Assembly (NCBI GenBank): GCA_010015655.1
Contig: ML976694.1
Span: 409,310 to 473,309 of the forward strand
Direction of reading: 5' to 3'
DNA: 64,000 nt
Origin: Bimuria novae-zelandiae CBS 107.79
Lineage: Eukaryota; Ascomycota; Dothideomycetes; Pleosporales; Didymosphaeriaceae
A program made the translations under genes and the position numbers. The notes under the pieces are model-generated. The model ran no database searches. It had not been told where the DNA came from and saw only the letters and a program-made list of their open reading frames with translations. Position 1 is the first letter of the stretch. Every line of letters starts with the position of its first letter. Shown one piece after another: positions 24,012 through 34,240 of the stretch.

Positions 24012-27000
24012 ATTAAGAGTCTCACTGCCTTAACCGATACTACCTTAATTAAGCCAATTATAATGGCCCTATTAACTCTCAGAGATCCTACAGTGATCCT
24101 GACTAACTACACGAACTATACGCCATAGCTGAATCAACTTAAAATAAGATGCTAATTCCTAAAGGTCTGGAACATCATTAACCCAGCGCTGACAGACGAA
24201 CTAAAGCAGAAACCTGCGATACTGGTACCTCCGTTAATAGGTAACTACTAGCTAAACGCTATCTACGTAACTGCGAACCTAAATAGCGCACTAATATTAC
24301 TATTATATCTATTACTAGCGGGTGCGAAAGCATATAAGGACAATACTAACTACTATAAAGGATAGCTCGAGACCTACAAGATTATAGATTAAGCCTACTA
24401 AGAAGAAAAGGTAGACCTGAATAAGGTGGTTACCTTTCTCTAATTAACGATCTCTGTATACCTACAGAACAATTACTGCATCCCTAGAGCAATAATAAAG
24501 CAATAGATTAATAACCTTACGATTATAGTTAGGGTTAACTATTAAGACGAACATCGACGAGCAAGGGCATAATACTAAGAAGCCCTTAAGCTAATAAGAA
24601 TAGCTAGATTATAGGCTACATAGCTATCTAAGTATAATTATATAGCTATAGAAGCAGAGACTAATCGCGTCGTAGAGCTTTAAAGGCTAGACTTAGTTAA
24701 AGAAAACTTTATAAAGGCAGTTATCTAAGTTATATCTATATAGGTAACGACCTTCTAGCAACATGGAAGCAAGGATATAGCTATCTTATAGAAGTACATA
24801 ATAAAACTCTTCTAAGACTATATAATCCTGTAGCACCTAATTAAGGATAAACAAAAGGGCGCTTTTACTATTGTAGGTTTATCTCTCGCTAACGGTGGTA
24901 AATCTATCTAGGCTACAGACAAGGACGCCTCTCTTGTGGATAAAGTAGCATTATTTAAAAGTTAAGGAAGACATTAGAATTATAAATAACAAAATAATAG
25001 TTAACGTACTAGAGCTAAGCGGTCCGCGATTATAGACGATAAGCTAGTAGTAGCTAGTAGCCTTAAGTGCCCTACTTATAAACAACGCTACGCATTATAA
25101 GACTGCTTCTACGCTTTCCTAGACAAGTAGCTAGAATAGTTTAGGCTAAAACCTGGAATGGCTGCTCTAATAAGATATAGGCTAGAAAATGACTTAGAGC
25201 TTTAAAAGAGCCTAAGGGCAGTTAAAAGATCTAGATTACAGGATTTTAGGGTTAAATTACAGGACCCTAGATTAAAACAATCACACACTCCTACTCTAAC
25301 TCGAATTACTAAGGCTAATAATAAGTGACTAGATAGACGCCAGATTATTAAAATCCTAGCGAGCTTTAATGCCGCATCCTTCCACACCGACCCAAACATG
25401 TATCTATTGCGATACTTAGCCATACTTAATTTAGGCACTACTTGCTATATTTTTAACGATATCGATCGCTTCGTCTCTCTTAGGCCACCGTTACCAGGAG
25501 ATTTTATATGGGCGGGCAACGCATAAGTATGGATAAAAGGATATAGGAGCGTCTATCTTAGACTATAAAGCAGAAGAGGTAACTAAATAATTAGGCTAGA
25601 TAATGTTGCCTATTACTTAGATCTACTCTGCAATTTAGTGTTGTTCTAATTACTCCAAAGGCAAGGCCTTTGGTGGGACATACGAAAAAATCTAATAACT
25701 CTAAAGAAAAGAGATAATACTATACTGGCAGAACTTTAAGAGCTGCATAGATAGTAGGTGTTAGAACATAGAATAAGGCTAGTAGGTAGTACTTATACTG
25801 AAGCTGCGCATGCTACCCACAAGACTAACACACGCACTAAATAAAGACCGTAAAAGGTAGACGCATTAACCTAGCACTAATAATTAAGCTATTTAGGCCC
25901 TTAAGCTCTTGAACACCTCGTGTAGTAATCTAAGGGGGTGAGGATTAAAGGCCTCCCTACTATTAAGTGTAACGCCTGTGGTAAAGTAAAACTAAAATAG
26001 CAAATACGCTGGCAAGCTAGGGAGCTAACTAAAGGCTCTAGTAAACAAATCGCAATTAATTTTCACGACTACAAAGCAGATAGCTTAATAAGAGAAAAGA
26101 GCTAAATGCTAATTACTAATTAATTCTCTAGCTTTGTATAGGACTTCTACTTTAAGGATAACTAATTAGCACGCTTAATTATTAAACTACTAAGCACTTT
26201 CGTACGATTTGTAAAAGTACAATTTAACGTCACGGTAAAGGTTATTAAATCTAACAACAAGATCTTCTCTATTAAGGCAGATATTAAGAAGTAGTGCTTA
26301 ATACAAGGTATTAAGATTAAGCCTTTAGCACCTAATACCTAAATATAAAATAGAGGAGCTAAACGCTTAGGGGGTGTAATTAAGGAGAAAGCTCGTGTAA
26401 TGCGTCTTAATTTGAATTTACCCTGGTAAATGTGGCCTAAAATTATTTAAGCAGCCGTATACCTCTATAACTAAACGCTAAACTACGCTAATTAATAGCA
26501 ATTACTATACGAAGTGCTCTTTACGATAGTAGCTTTTTAAAATAGTGTTATTACTTAACTAAAGAAGCCTAATTAAGCTTACTTAAAGGCGTATAGCTGC
26601 AAAGCGTTCGCAATAATAGACGATACAAAATATGGTAAAAGCAAACTACAAAGGCTAGATCCAAAAGCCTAGATCGGATACCTCGTTAGTTACTAATTAA
26701 CTAATATATAGAGGATCTGGATTCCATCCCTCGCGAAGGCAATAAGCACTCGCGACGTTATCTTTAATAAAGATATAGTGTTCTTAGGCAAAACAAAAGA
26801 CCTAATAGATAACCTTATGCATAATACACTAGAAGAGATAGTAGCCTAGGTACGATTAATAAAGCTACCTCCCTTACCTTAACAGGATTAAGTCACGGAG
26901 TCCTTCTATGAAGATGAGACAATTACTAAGACGCTAGAGGGAGAGGTTAAAGGAGCCCTAGAGTATAGGCAAGGCTAGAAGGCTAACTATAATTACCTAA

Positions 27001-28920
27001 TGCCTCTATTAATACTGCTACTAGTCACACTCCTTGCATAATTAATAGCAGGAGATAATTAGCTCCTATCCCTAGTAGTGCAAACAGGGCAATTACGAAC
27101 AAGCCCGTGGGCCGCAGCCTTTATGGCAGGCACTAAAGCCAGCAGTAGCGGCAAATACAACGGCAAGGCTCTTAATAAGGCGCAACTTTAACGAATAATT
27201 ATAATAGGCAAGAAGCCGCATCGGAGCGTAATTCTAGAGCCACCTACATGCCGAGGAAAGCTCGAGGATCACCCTCTCTACGATATGTGGAAGGAGGCCG
27301 AGTAATCCCATTTACAGAGCCACAAGGAAATAAAGTCCTGGAGTGAAGTTACTGCCGCTCTAGTAAAAGCAGCAGGTTATTAAATCCTTGATTATATGTG
27401 GGTGTATACCTACAAGTTTGATAAGCACTATCGATTACAGAAGTGCAAGGCGAGGTTGGTGGTGCGAGGCAATTAACAGCGGCACCTTACCTTACAAGAT
27501 ACCTACGCAGCAACGCTGGCAGGCTAATTATTTTATATGCTTATGGTAATTGTAGCTTGGTTCGATCTAGAGCTTATCTAACACGACGTTACTAATGCTT
27601 TTGTCTACGCAAAGCTGGACAGAGAAATCTACATGAGGATGCCCCGCGGTTACTCGCGAGCAGGCACAGTCCTCTAACTATACAAAGCACTCTACGGACT
27701 GCGCATATCTCCACTACTCTGGCAGAAAGAGTTTACATTAACGCTCTGTAATATAGGTTTCTAAAAAGTGCCCCACGAGCCATGCTATCTTATTAAGGAT
27801 AGTATTATTATCTTCTTTTATGTGGATAACCTTATTGTTGCGTACGACAAGTTATAAAAGTAAGCCACTAAAGTTGCTCTAGCAAAGATGAGTACTAAAT
27901 TCACACTTACTAGTGGTAATGAACTACAGTGGTTTCTAGGGGTCGAAATTATTAGAGACCGCCCAAACAGAAAGATCTAGCTTTTACAGACTTTATACAT
28001 TAATAAGATCTTGCGCCTTATTGAGAAAAATGAGATACGGCATAAAACACTTATAGTAGTAGTTAAACTGCTTCCCCGAACCAGACTCGCCAGCAAGGCT
28101 GAAGTTAACTAATATTAGCGGAAAATAGAATTAATCCTCTACGCTGTAGTAACTACGCGACTAGATATTACCTTCGTAAGCTCTTAACTATTATGATTCT
28201 TAATAAACCTAAGTAAAGAGCACTAAGTAGCTACTAATTAAGTTCTTCTTTACCTTGCTAATACTAGATTACTAGGTCTTTAGCTTAGGGGTGCAGATAC
28301 TTTAGAAGTAGCAAGCGACGTATCTTTTACTAATAATACGCTTAATCGCAAGAGCTCGCAAGGATATATTATTAAGCTATTTAGTAGGCTAATTGCCTGG
28401 AAAGCAAACAAGCAAGATATAGTTACTATATTAACTATAAAGGCCGAATTACTAGCTCTCTTATAGGTTGCTAAGGAGGCTTTATTCACCTTACGATTAC
28501 TAAAGGAGCTAGAGATTAACCTTAGTAATTCCCTTATCACGATTAATTACGATAATTAGTAAATAATCCGACTTATCACCGAAGAGATCGCCAAACTACA
28601 GACTAAGCTCTACTATATAGATATCTAAAATTATTAGCTAAGATAAGAGGTCGCATTAGGGACGATTAAGATAGACTATTAACGCTTAGAGGATATAATT
28701 ACAGATAGACTTACAAAGGCCTTGCTAGCTAATAAGTAAAGCAAGTTTCTGGATAAATTAGGACTTGCAGAGATTAAGGATAAGATTATAAATAAAAAGG
28801 TTAACCTGCTTAAGCTAGAGCAGAGGATAGAAGCTTTTAAAAATAAACTATAAAGGATAATGTTATTAGATTAACGATAAATAGTCTCTAGCTTAAGGAT
28901 AAGCCCAAGCTAAGGGGGTG

Positions 28921-29143
28921 TGTTCGATTATATAGTCCCTTTATTTTAGCAAGGTAGCTAGCGCACCTATACCCTTACTAGAGATGTATTCCACCCTTGC
29001 CTAAAGCGGCTTCCACCCTTGCATTCTATAATAAAGCAAGGGATATAGAGGCGTCTCACCTCTCAGATACTTAGACAAGAGAGAACAACCTCAGATCAAT
29101 CAACAATCATTCTATCTCATCAAGATTACCCTTCAATCTGACA
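28921..29143 (+). repeat. 3' LTR of the nested Copia
   Basis: Begins TGTTCGATTATATAG and ends CAATCTGACA. Here the inner (left) ~75 bp are RIP-mutated and the outer part is clean, the mirror image of the 5' LTR. Confidence 0.93.
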
Positions 29144-29733
29144 AAGATATAGATAGTAAATAGATAGCTAAAAGCTTATTTATTATAGGAGAAGCGTATT
29201 ACGCGTGTAGTAGTTAAAGATACGCGGGCTAAGGAAAGAGCTAATTAGGCTACTAAGTAATACCTTTATTAATAGGCTTATAAGGCTTAATAATAACTTT
29301 AGAAACGTCTTAAAATTGCCTAAAAAGGAAGGTAAAAAGCTTTAAAAGCTACTCTTATAGTAACTAAGAGGAAAAAACCTGCATTAGCACTTGCACGCGT
29401 TAATAAGGTAGTATTAGCGCTATAAACGCCCTTATTACGTAAGGGCTAAATAATTAGAATACTAAGTAAATATTTATAATTTAACTATCTAGCAAGTTAC
29501 TATAGCTCTATAAGACCTTAACTCTAGAAAATCTCGTGATAATAGCTATTGTGGGCGTCTCTACAGCTTCATGTTGCTGGCCGGGCGATCTTGTTGGGGT
29601 GCGCATTGCTTGTCTCTGCGCACTGACTGTCTCGGCACGGTATACCGTGCCTCGGCAGTCAGTGCAACACGTCAGTCAATGCAACACCCCACCATGCAAC
29701 GTACCAACTTTCACGCGCCGCATCCCCACCAAT

Positions 29734-31310
29734 ATGGATCCAATCAAGGCAGCAATTACAGCAATCGAATCGCAAGAGCCAGGAGCATCTTTTTCATATA
29801 GAAAAATTGCAAAAGAATATGGTGTTGCACTTTCTACATTGACGCGCCGGCACCAAGGCGTCACGCAGGTTGATCGCTTTGTGAGGCGCCACCCTGAATC
29901 CTTGATATCACGATGGACGACCGGCATCGACAGCAATCGCCATAAAGCTGATTCCCTAGGCAAATATGAGGACTACTTTCAGCTTCTACAGCAAAAGATT
30001 GGCCAGTATCAGATCGAGACTCAGCATATATANNNNNNNNNNNNNNNNNNNNNNNNNNNNNNNNNNNNNNNNNNNNNNNNNNNNNNNNNNNNNNNNNNNN
30101 NNNNNNNNNNNNNNNNNNNNNNNNNNNNNNNNNNNNNNNNNNNNNNNNNNNNNNNNNNNNNNNNNNNNNNNNNNNNNNNNNNNNNNNNNNNNNNNNNNNN
30201 NNNNNNNNNNNNNNNNNNNNNNGACGATTATATCGACTATTAATCCTCGATGGCCATGGATCTTACGTTACTATGGATTTTATCGACTTTTGCGATCGTA
30301 ATAAGATCCTGTTAGCTATCTATCTACCACATTCGACCTATACGCTGCAGCCTCTAGATGTCTGCATGTTTAAGCCTCTATTAATAGCATATTTAAACGA
30401 GCTATTAGCCTTCTTATAAGATAGCCTAGGAATAGCCTCTATTACTAAAAGGGACTTCTTTAGCTTATTCTAGAAGGCCTAGGTTAGTACTATAAGGTAG
30501 CTATTAATACTCCAGGCCTTTGAGGCTACTAGCCTATTACCTCTATATCTAGAAGTTATCCTTAAGCGGTTTAACAACGATCACGTACCTAAGTAAAAAT
30601 TATAAGAAAGCTTAATTTTAGTACTTAGCGTATTAAATTAGAGGAAAATTAATAGGCTTCTAAAAGCTTATATTAATGTAGGGGCTAGTAATGTGGCTAA
30701 AAAGCTAAGTTAAACTATACACTTAATCTCTGCACGAGCACAGCTTGCAGAGCATAAAAATTAGGGCCTATAGAAGGCCCTAATTATCTAAAAGAAACGC
30801 TTAAAGCGAGGTAGGCCTTTACCTTTTAATTAGCCTTATAAGGATTAAGGGGGATCTATTTTCGTGTTACCCTATCGCGTTTAGCGGGCACGTAATTGTC
30901 TACACGAAAAAGATACTAAAGCATAGTAACTATAGCTTTAAAAACATAAGCAAGTAGAGGCACGTCAGGCTAGCTAGTAGCTTAAAATAAGGCTACTTTA
31001 GAAGAGGCGTATTACTTAAGCAGCTACTAGAGATGCACGCGCAAAGTAGAGGGCTAATAAGGCTATAAAGCAACGCCTTAAGTAATAGGCCTGCAAGGCA
31101 TAAAGTTAACTTTAAAAATAAATTAAAATATCTAAATTAGTAAATAAGAAGGCTTTAAAGCCTCCTAGTAAGCCTACTAAGAAAAAACAGCCTTAGCGTG
31201 AGGCTATAGATATTAATAAGGCCTTATCTATTGCATCCGCCTCACAGTCGCGCAGAGGCCAAATCATTAAAACACTAAGTAGATATTAATAATCTAAGTA
31301 GCTAGCAATT
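29734..31310 (+). pseudogene. Transposase remnant of pogo element 3
   Basis: The N-terminal ~100 codons (MDPIKAAITAIESQEPGASF...) are clean, but about 65 codons of the second DNA-binding domain seen in element 1 are missing: RRHQGVTQ runs straight into VDRFVRRH. After the N gap the frame resumes at the second catalytic Asp (LILDGHGSYVTMDF) and QPLDVCMFK, but is now full of RIP stops. The change from clean to mutated falls inside or at the gap. Confidence 0.82.
30033..30222. other. Assembly gap (190 N)
   Basis: Run of N inside pogo element 3; the true length and sequence are unknown, and the join may be a scaffolded one between similar repeats. Confidence 1.
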
Positions 31311-31456
31311 ATCTACAGGCCTCAGAGACCCCAAATCCAGAAAATCTCGTGATAATATTGATTGTGGGTGGCTCAGCAGCTTCATGTTGCTGGCCGAGCG
31401 ATCTTGTTGGGGTGTTGCATTGACTGACGTGTTGCACTGACTGCCGAGGCACAGTA

Positions 31457-32287
31457 GTCCCCACACTCCTCCTACGTATAAACCCCCCCTGCCTTTCCCA
31501 CATAATCTCTGCGCAGCTCCCCACAAATCTCCTCTAAAACCAGATGGTGGTTGATATGATGTGCTTCCTCCAAAAACAAATTCGTACACGGACGATGTGC
31601 CTGCCCGGTCTGGCTCTAAAATATACACGCCATCTTGGATGGATTCGTTTCTTCGCCTAGCCCTTCTGGTGGACTTGCGCTTCTTTGCCCGCCTGAAACA
31701 TACACCACAGCTTTCTATGGCCTTGCATTTTTTTGCCCGGTTCTAAAACATACCTGGACGTTCTGATGGACCTGCGTTTCTTTGCCTGGCTCTAAACCAC
31801 TCACGCCCTCTTTGATGGACCTGTGTAGCTGCCCGCCCGCAAATCCTATAAAACCCGATCGATGTGCTTGTCACCTCTGCTCCATCACTTCCTGCATGCG
31901 CATGCGTATGCTTAAAAGTACCTGGGACATCATTCAATGTTCTCTTGCCAAAAAGCTGGCGGTCAAGCTTTGCATGGAGTGTCATAATTGTCTTTTGCTC
32001 TCAGAGAAGCCTGGCTACCGATACTGATGATGATGGTCCGCATTTTCCGCAACAGACTTCTACGTGAAAAGAGGCCACAGACCGCCTATTTTCACGGTAT
32101 GTGTTAAGTAAGTCACCTGTCACTGCAGCCATCACGAAAGCAAGGAAGATTTCATTGAAGGTGAAGAACCCTTCTCGGGTATATTTTGAGCGACAGCTAC
32201 ATTAAGCCATCACTGCGTACACCAGACATTCAGCGTCATAAAGAACCCTTGATAAGAAAACCCAGAACCAAACCCAAGCGCCAGACT
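31457..32287. other. Intergenic region 3' of RPL4 with tandem repeats
   Basis: Pyrimidine-rich region between the third pogo element and the RPL4 stop codon. It holds the degenerate ~49-bp tandem repeat described separately; no gene is supported. Confidence 0.5.
31599..31870. repeat. Degenerate ~49-bp tandem repeat, about five to six units
   Basis: Successive units share the pattern CTTTGCC[TC]GGCTCTAAAA.CATAC followed by TGATGGACCTGCG. Units starting near 31681, 31730 and 31778 are 48-49 bp; the first and last are more diverged and one unit is shortened. Confidence 0.7.
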
Positions 32288-33829
32288 CTAGTTCTCGTGA
32301 AGCTGCTCGGTGAAGTCCTCGCCCACGCGCTCGGGTTCGCCGCTCTCGATCGACTTCTGGCCCAACTTCTCCTTCTTGAAGGCAGCAGCGTAGGGGTTGA
32401 GGCGGAGCTGTACTTGCCAGTTGTGGAGGGGGTTCTTCTTCAGTACGTTGGTGCGCTTGCTGACGGCACCGCCACGGACAGGTCGGAGTACCTTCTGGAT
32501 GTCGCTGGAGTTGATGATCTTGCTGAGATCGGGCTGCTTCATCAGGGTAGAGGGGAGGAGGAAGTCCTTCTTGAGTGCTGAAGGCTCGGTGGTGGAGCCG
32601 TACACCTTGTCGAGAGCAGCGAACGCCGAGGAGGTCCAGACGATGAAGCGTCCGAGGTGACCACCAGGGGCGAGCTGGAGAAGGTTGAGGGAGAAAACGG
32701 ACGAGGTCTCAACACCGGGCAAGTTGCGGAAAGCAGTGACGAGCTCCTTGCCATCTTCATCGGGGTTGTAGACGACAAGAGGACCGCGGCGCTGCCTGTA
32801 ACGGCGGCCCCTCAGCTTACCCTTACCGGCGCGCACCTTCCTGGACTTCTTGACCTTCTCGAGGTCAGCGCCAGCACCGACGGCCTTGAGCAGGGCGAGA
32901 GCAGCGGAGGTCTTGGTGATGGCACCGTCGGCGAAAGCGGTCGAGGAAACGACGAGAGGGACTTCCGGGACGCTGGCGATGTTGTGACCACGGGCGAGGA
33001 GAAGAGCAGCGCTGGAAGACGCAGCGACAGCGGAGGCGGTCGCAAAGCGCTTCTGGTTCAGGTTGATCTTCTGGTGCCACTTCCTCCAGACCTTGGTAGG
33101 AGCGAACATGCGACCGGAGCGGCACATGTTACCGAAAGCGGCCTGGCCGGCACGGTGAGTACCTCCACCAGAGACACGCGGGATACCTGTCATTATTGTG
33201 AGTATAATCATTCCACTCGCACGGGAATCGTTACTCACGGGCGACAGCGCGTCCGGTACCCCAAGACTCGGCAGAAGTCTGATGACCGGCCTTCTCGGAG
33301 CTTCAAAATATTAGCGACGAAGGTATTGATCCCACGAACAAGACTTACACAGCGTACGGCTGGCGCTTGTTCTTATTCATGCCAGTGTGGACCGCGTGGA
33401 CAATATCCGGGCGGATGGGGCTCTATTGCGAAGTTAGCAATTGGGCTCATGGCTAAACATGCAGTGTCGCTCTCTGGAAGCGGAAAGCACAATATCCCAG
33501 ATTGAAAAGACACCTTGACAAGCAAGATAACCATTGACAGTCCGAATTGTGCCTCCACAGTGCCAGCAATCCGCCTATCCTCATCCGCGCATAGTCATAT
33601 GTCGATGCTTTCGTTCCTAGGATCAATGGTAGTTTTGACAAGATCTCTCCTTCTCGACTTCCCAGCCATTGAATTCCAAGTATGCGCGGATTCGGAGGGC
33701 GTTGCGGATCGGTGTGTGCGTCTCGAGAGTCGCTGCTGGCGAACTTGCCTTGAAAACATTGGGCACCGGGATAGTGTCCTTGCTGGCCACGCCAGAGGGG
33801 GACTGGATGGTGACGGTAGGCCGAGACAT
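32288..33829 (-). CDS. RPL4: 60S ribosomal protein L4 (uL4), 371 aa
   Basis: Exons, complement of 33829-33749, 33422-33349, 33300-33239 and 33186-32288, give 371 residues with matching phases. The product is the large-subunit protein uL4, which lines the peptide exit tunnel. Recognisable blocks are [37 protein letters not shown] and [15 protein letters not shown], then the eukaryotic C-terminal extension rich in Lys ([20 protein letters not shown]). The first intron is 326 nt with a GC donor (AAG|GCAAGT) and a CAATAG acceptor; no GT donor nearby keeps the family sequence. The other introns are 48 and 52 nt with GT-AG ends. A long first intron near the start is common in ribosomal protein genes and may be regulatory. 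Confidence 0.95.
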
Positions 33830-34240
33830 TTTGTCGTCGTGTGCTGCCAGTTAGTACGCTGGGTTGGTGGTTGTAGGTTCTGGTGTCGCAAGAGGTTTTT
33901 CGCTGTGCGTGCCAAGACTGCGCTTCCTGAGCCCACTAAGCGAGACGCGCTAAGCTCTTTCCGCCGCGCTATTATTGTCTGGTAGACGTGTGGAGCTCTG
34001 CCACTGGTCTATCAGATCGGACCATACGGCGTCTTTCCAGCAAAGCGCAAAAGTAAATGCCGTGACGCACACCATTCTGCACGTTCTATCGCTCTAAGAG
34101 GCTTCTACTGCTGGGATGTTCCTTCCTGGCTACCGCCAATAGTAGCACCTGCTCCTTATTCTGTTCGCCCTAAGACTTCGCAGCGTTTAGCAGGCGACGC
34201 CGTCGGACTTTGCTCTATCGCACATGGTCCCCATGAAAGC
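33830..34240. other. RPL4 promoter region
   Basis: Divergent region upstream of RPL4; pyrimidine-rich stretches near the start codon on the coding strand. No further gene seen. Confidence 0.4.

Larger units (their letters stand above)
23789..29143 (+). mobile_element. Complete Ty1/Copia element nested in pogo element 2, RIP-mutated
   Basis: 5,355 bp bounded by two 223-bp LTRs and the 5-bp target duplication AAGAT (23784-23788 and 29144-29148). A purine-rich tract (GCTAAGGGGGTG) directly precedes the 3' LTR. On the plus strand, remnants follow the Copia order: gag-like, integrase zinc-finger region near 25,915-26,000, and reverse transcriptase near 27,500-27,900, including a FYVDNLIVAYD core (YVDD with D-to-N). 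Stops throughout. The full nesting is seen directly. Confidence 0.93.
22237..29460 (+). pseudogene. Transposase remnant of pogo element 2, interrupted by Copia
   Basis: Starts MDPIEAAVAAIESLEPGESF, then meets TGA near 22342 and many RIP stops. A relatively clean patch at about 22700-22855 still reads NMDEKGFLLGITGRSKRIF, the first catalytic Asp region, with only one stop. The C-terminal portion is cut at 23788 and resumes at 29149 after the Copia element. Not functional. Confidence 0.85.
22146..29642 (+). mobile_element. Fot1/pogo-like element 2, RIP-mutated and split by a Copia insertion
   Basis: The ends are perfect inverted repeats: CCGTGCCGAGACAGTCAGTG at the left and the same in reverse complement at the right, continuing together for about 45 bp (ending AATGCGCACCCC). 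TA is present at both borders (22146-22147, 29641-29642). Removing the nested Copia and one target duplication leaves about 2.1 kb, the same size as element 1. The outer ~210 bp on the left and ~105 bp on the right are clean, while the interior is saturated with TAA/TAG. Confidence 0.9.
29643..31456 (+). mobile_element. Fot1/pogo-like element 3, deleted, partly RIP-mutated, with assembly gap
   Basis: Left end CCGTGCCTCGGCAGTCAGTG; the reverse complement of the right end is CTGTGCCTCGGCAGTCAGTG, and both continue to CAATGCAACACCCC. TA is at 29643-29644 and 31455-31456. The region before the right end (31340-31420) resembles that of element 2, so the two are related subfamilies. Bases 30033-30222 are Ns. 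Confidence 0.88.
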
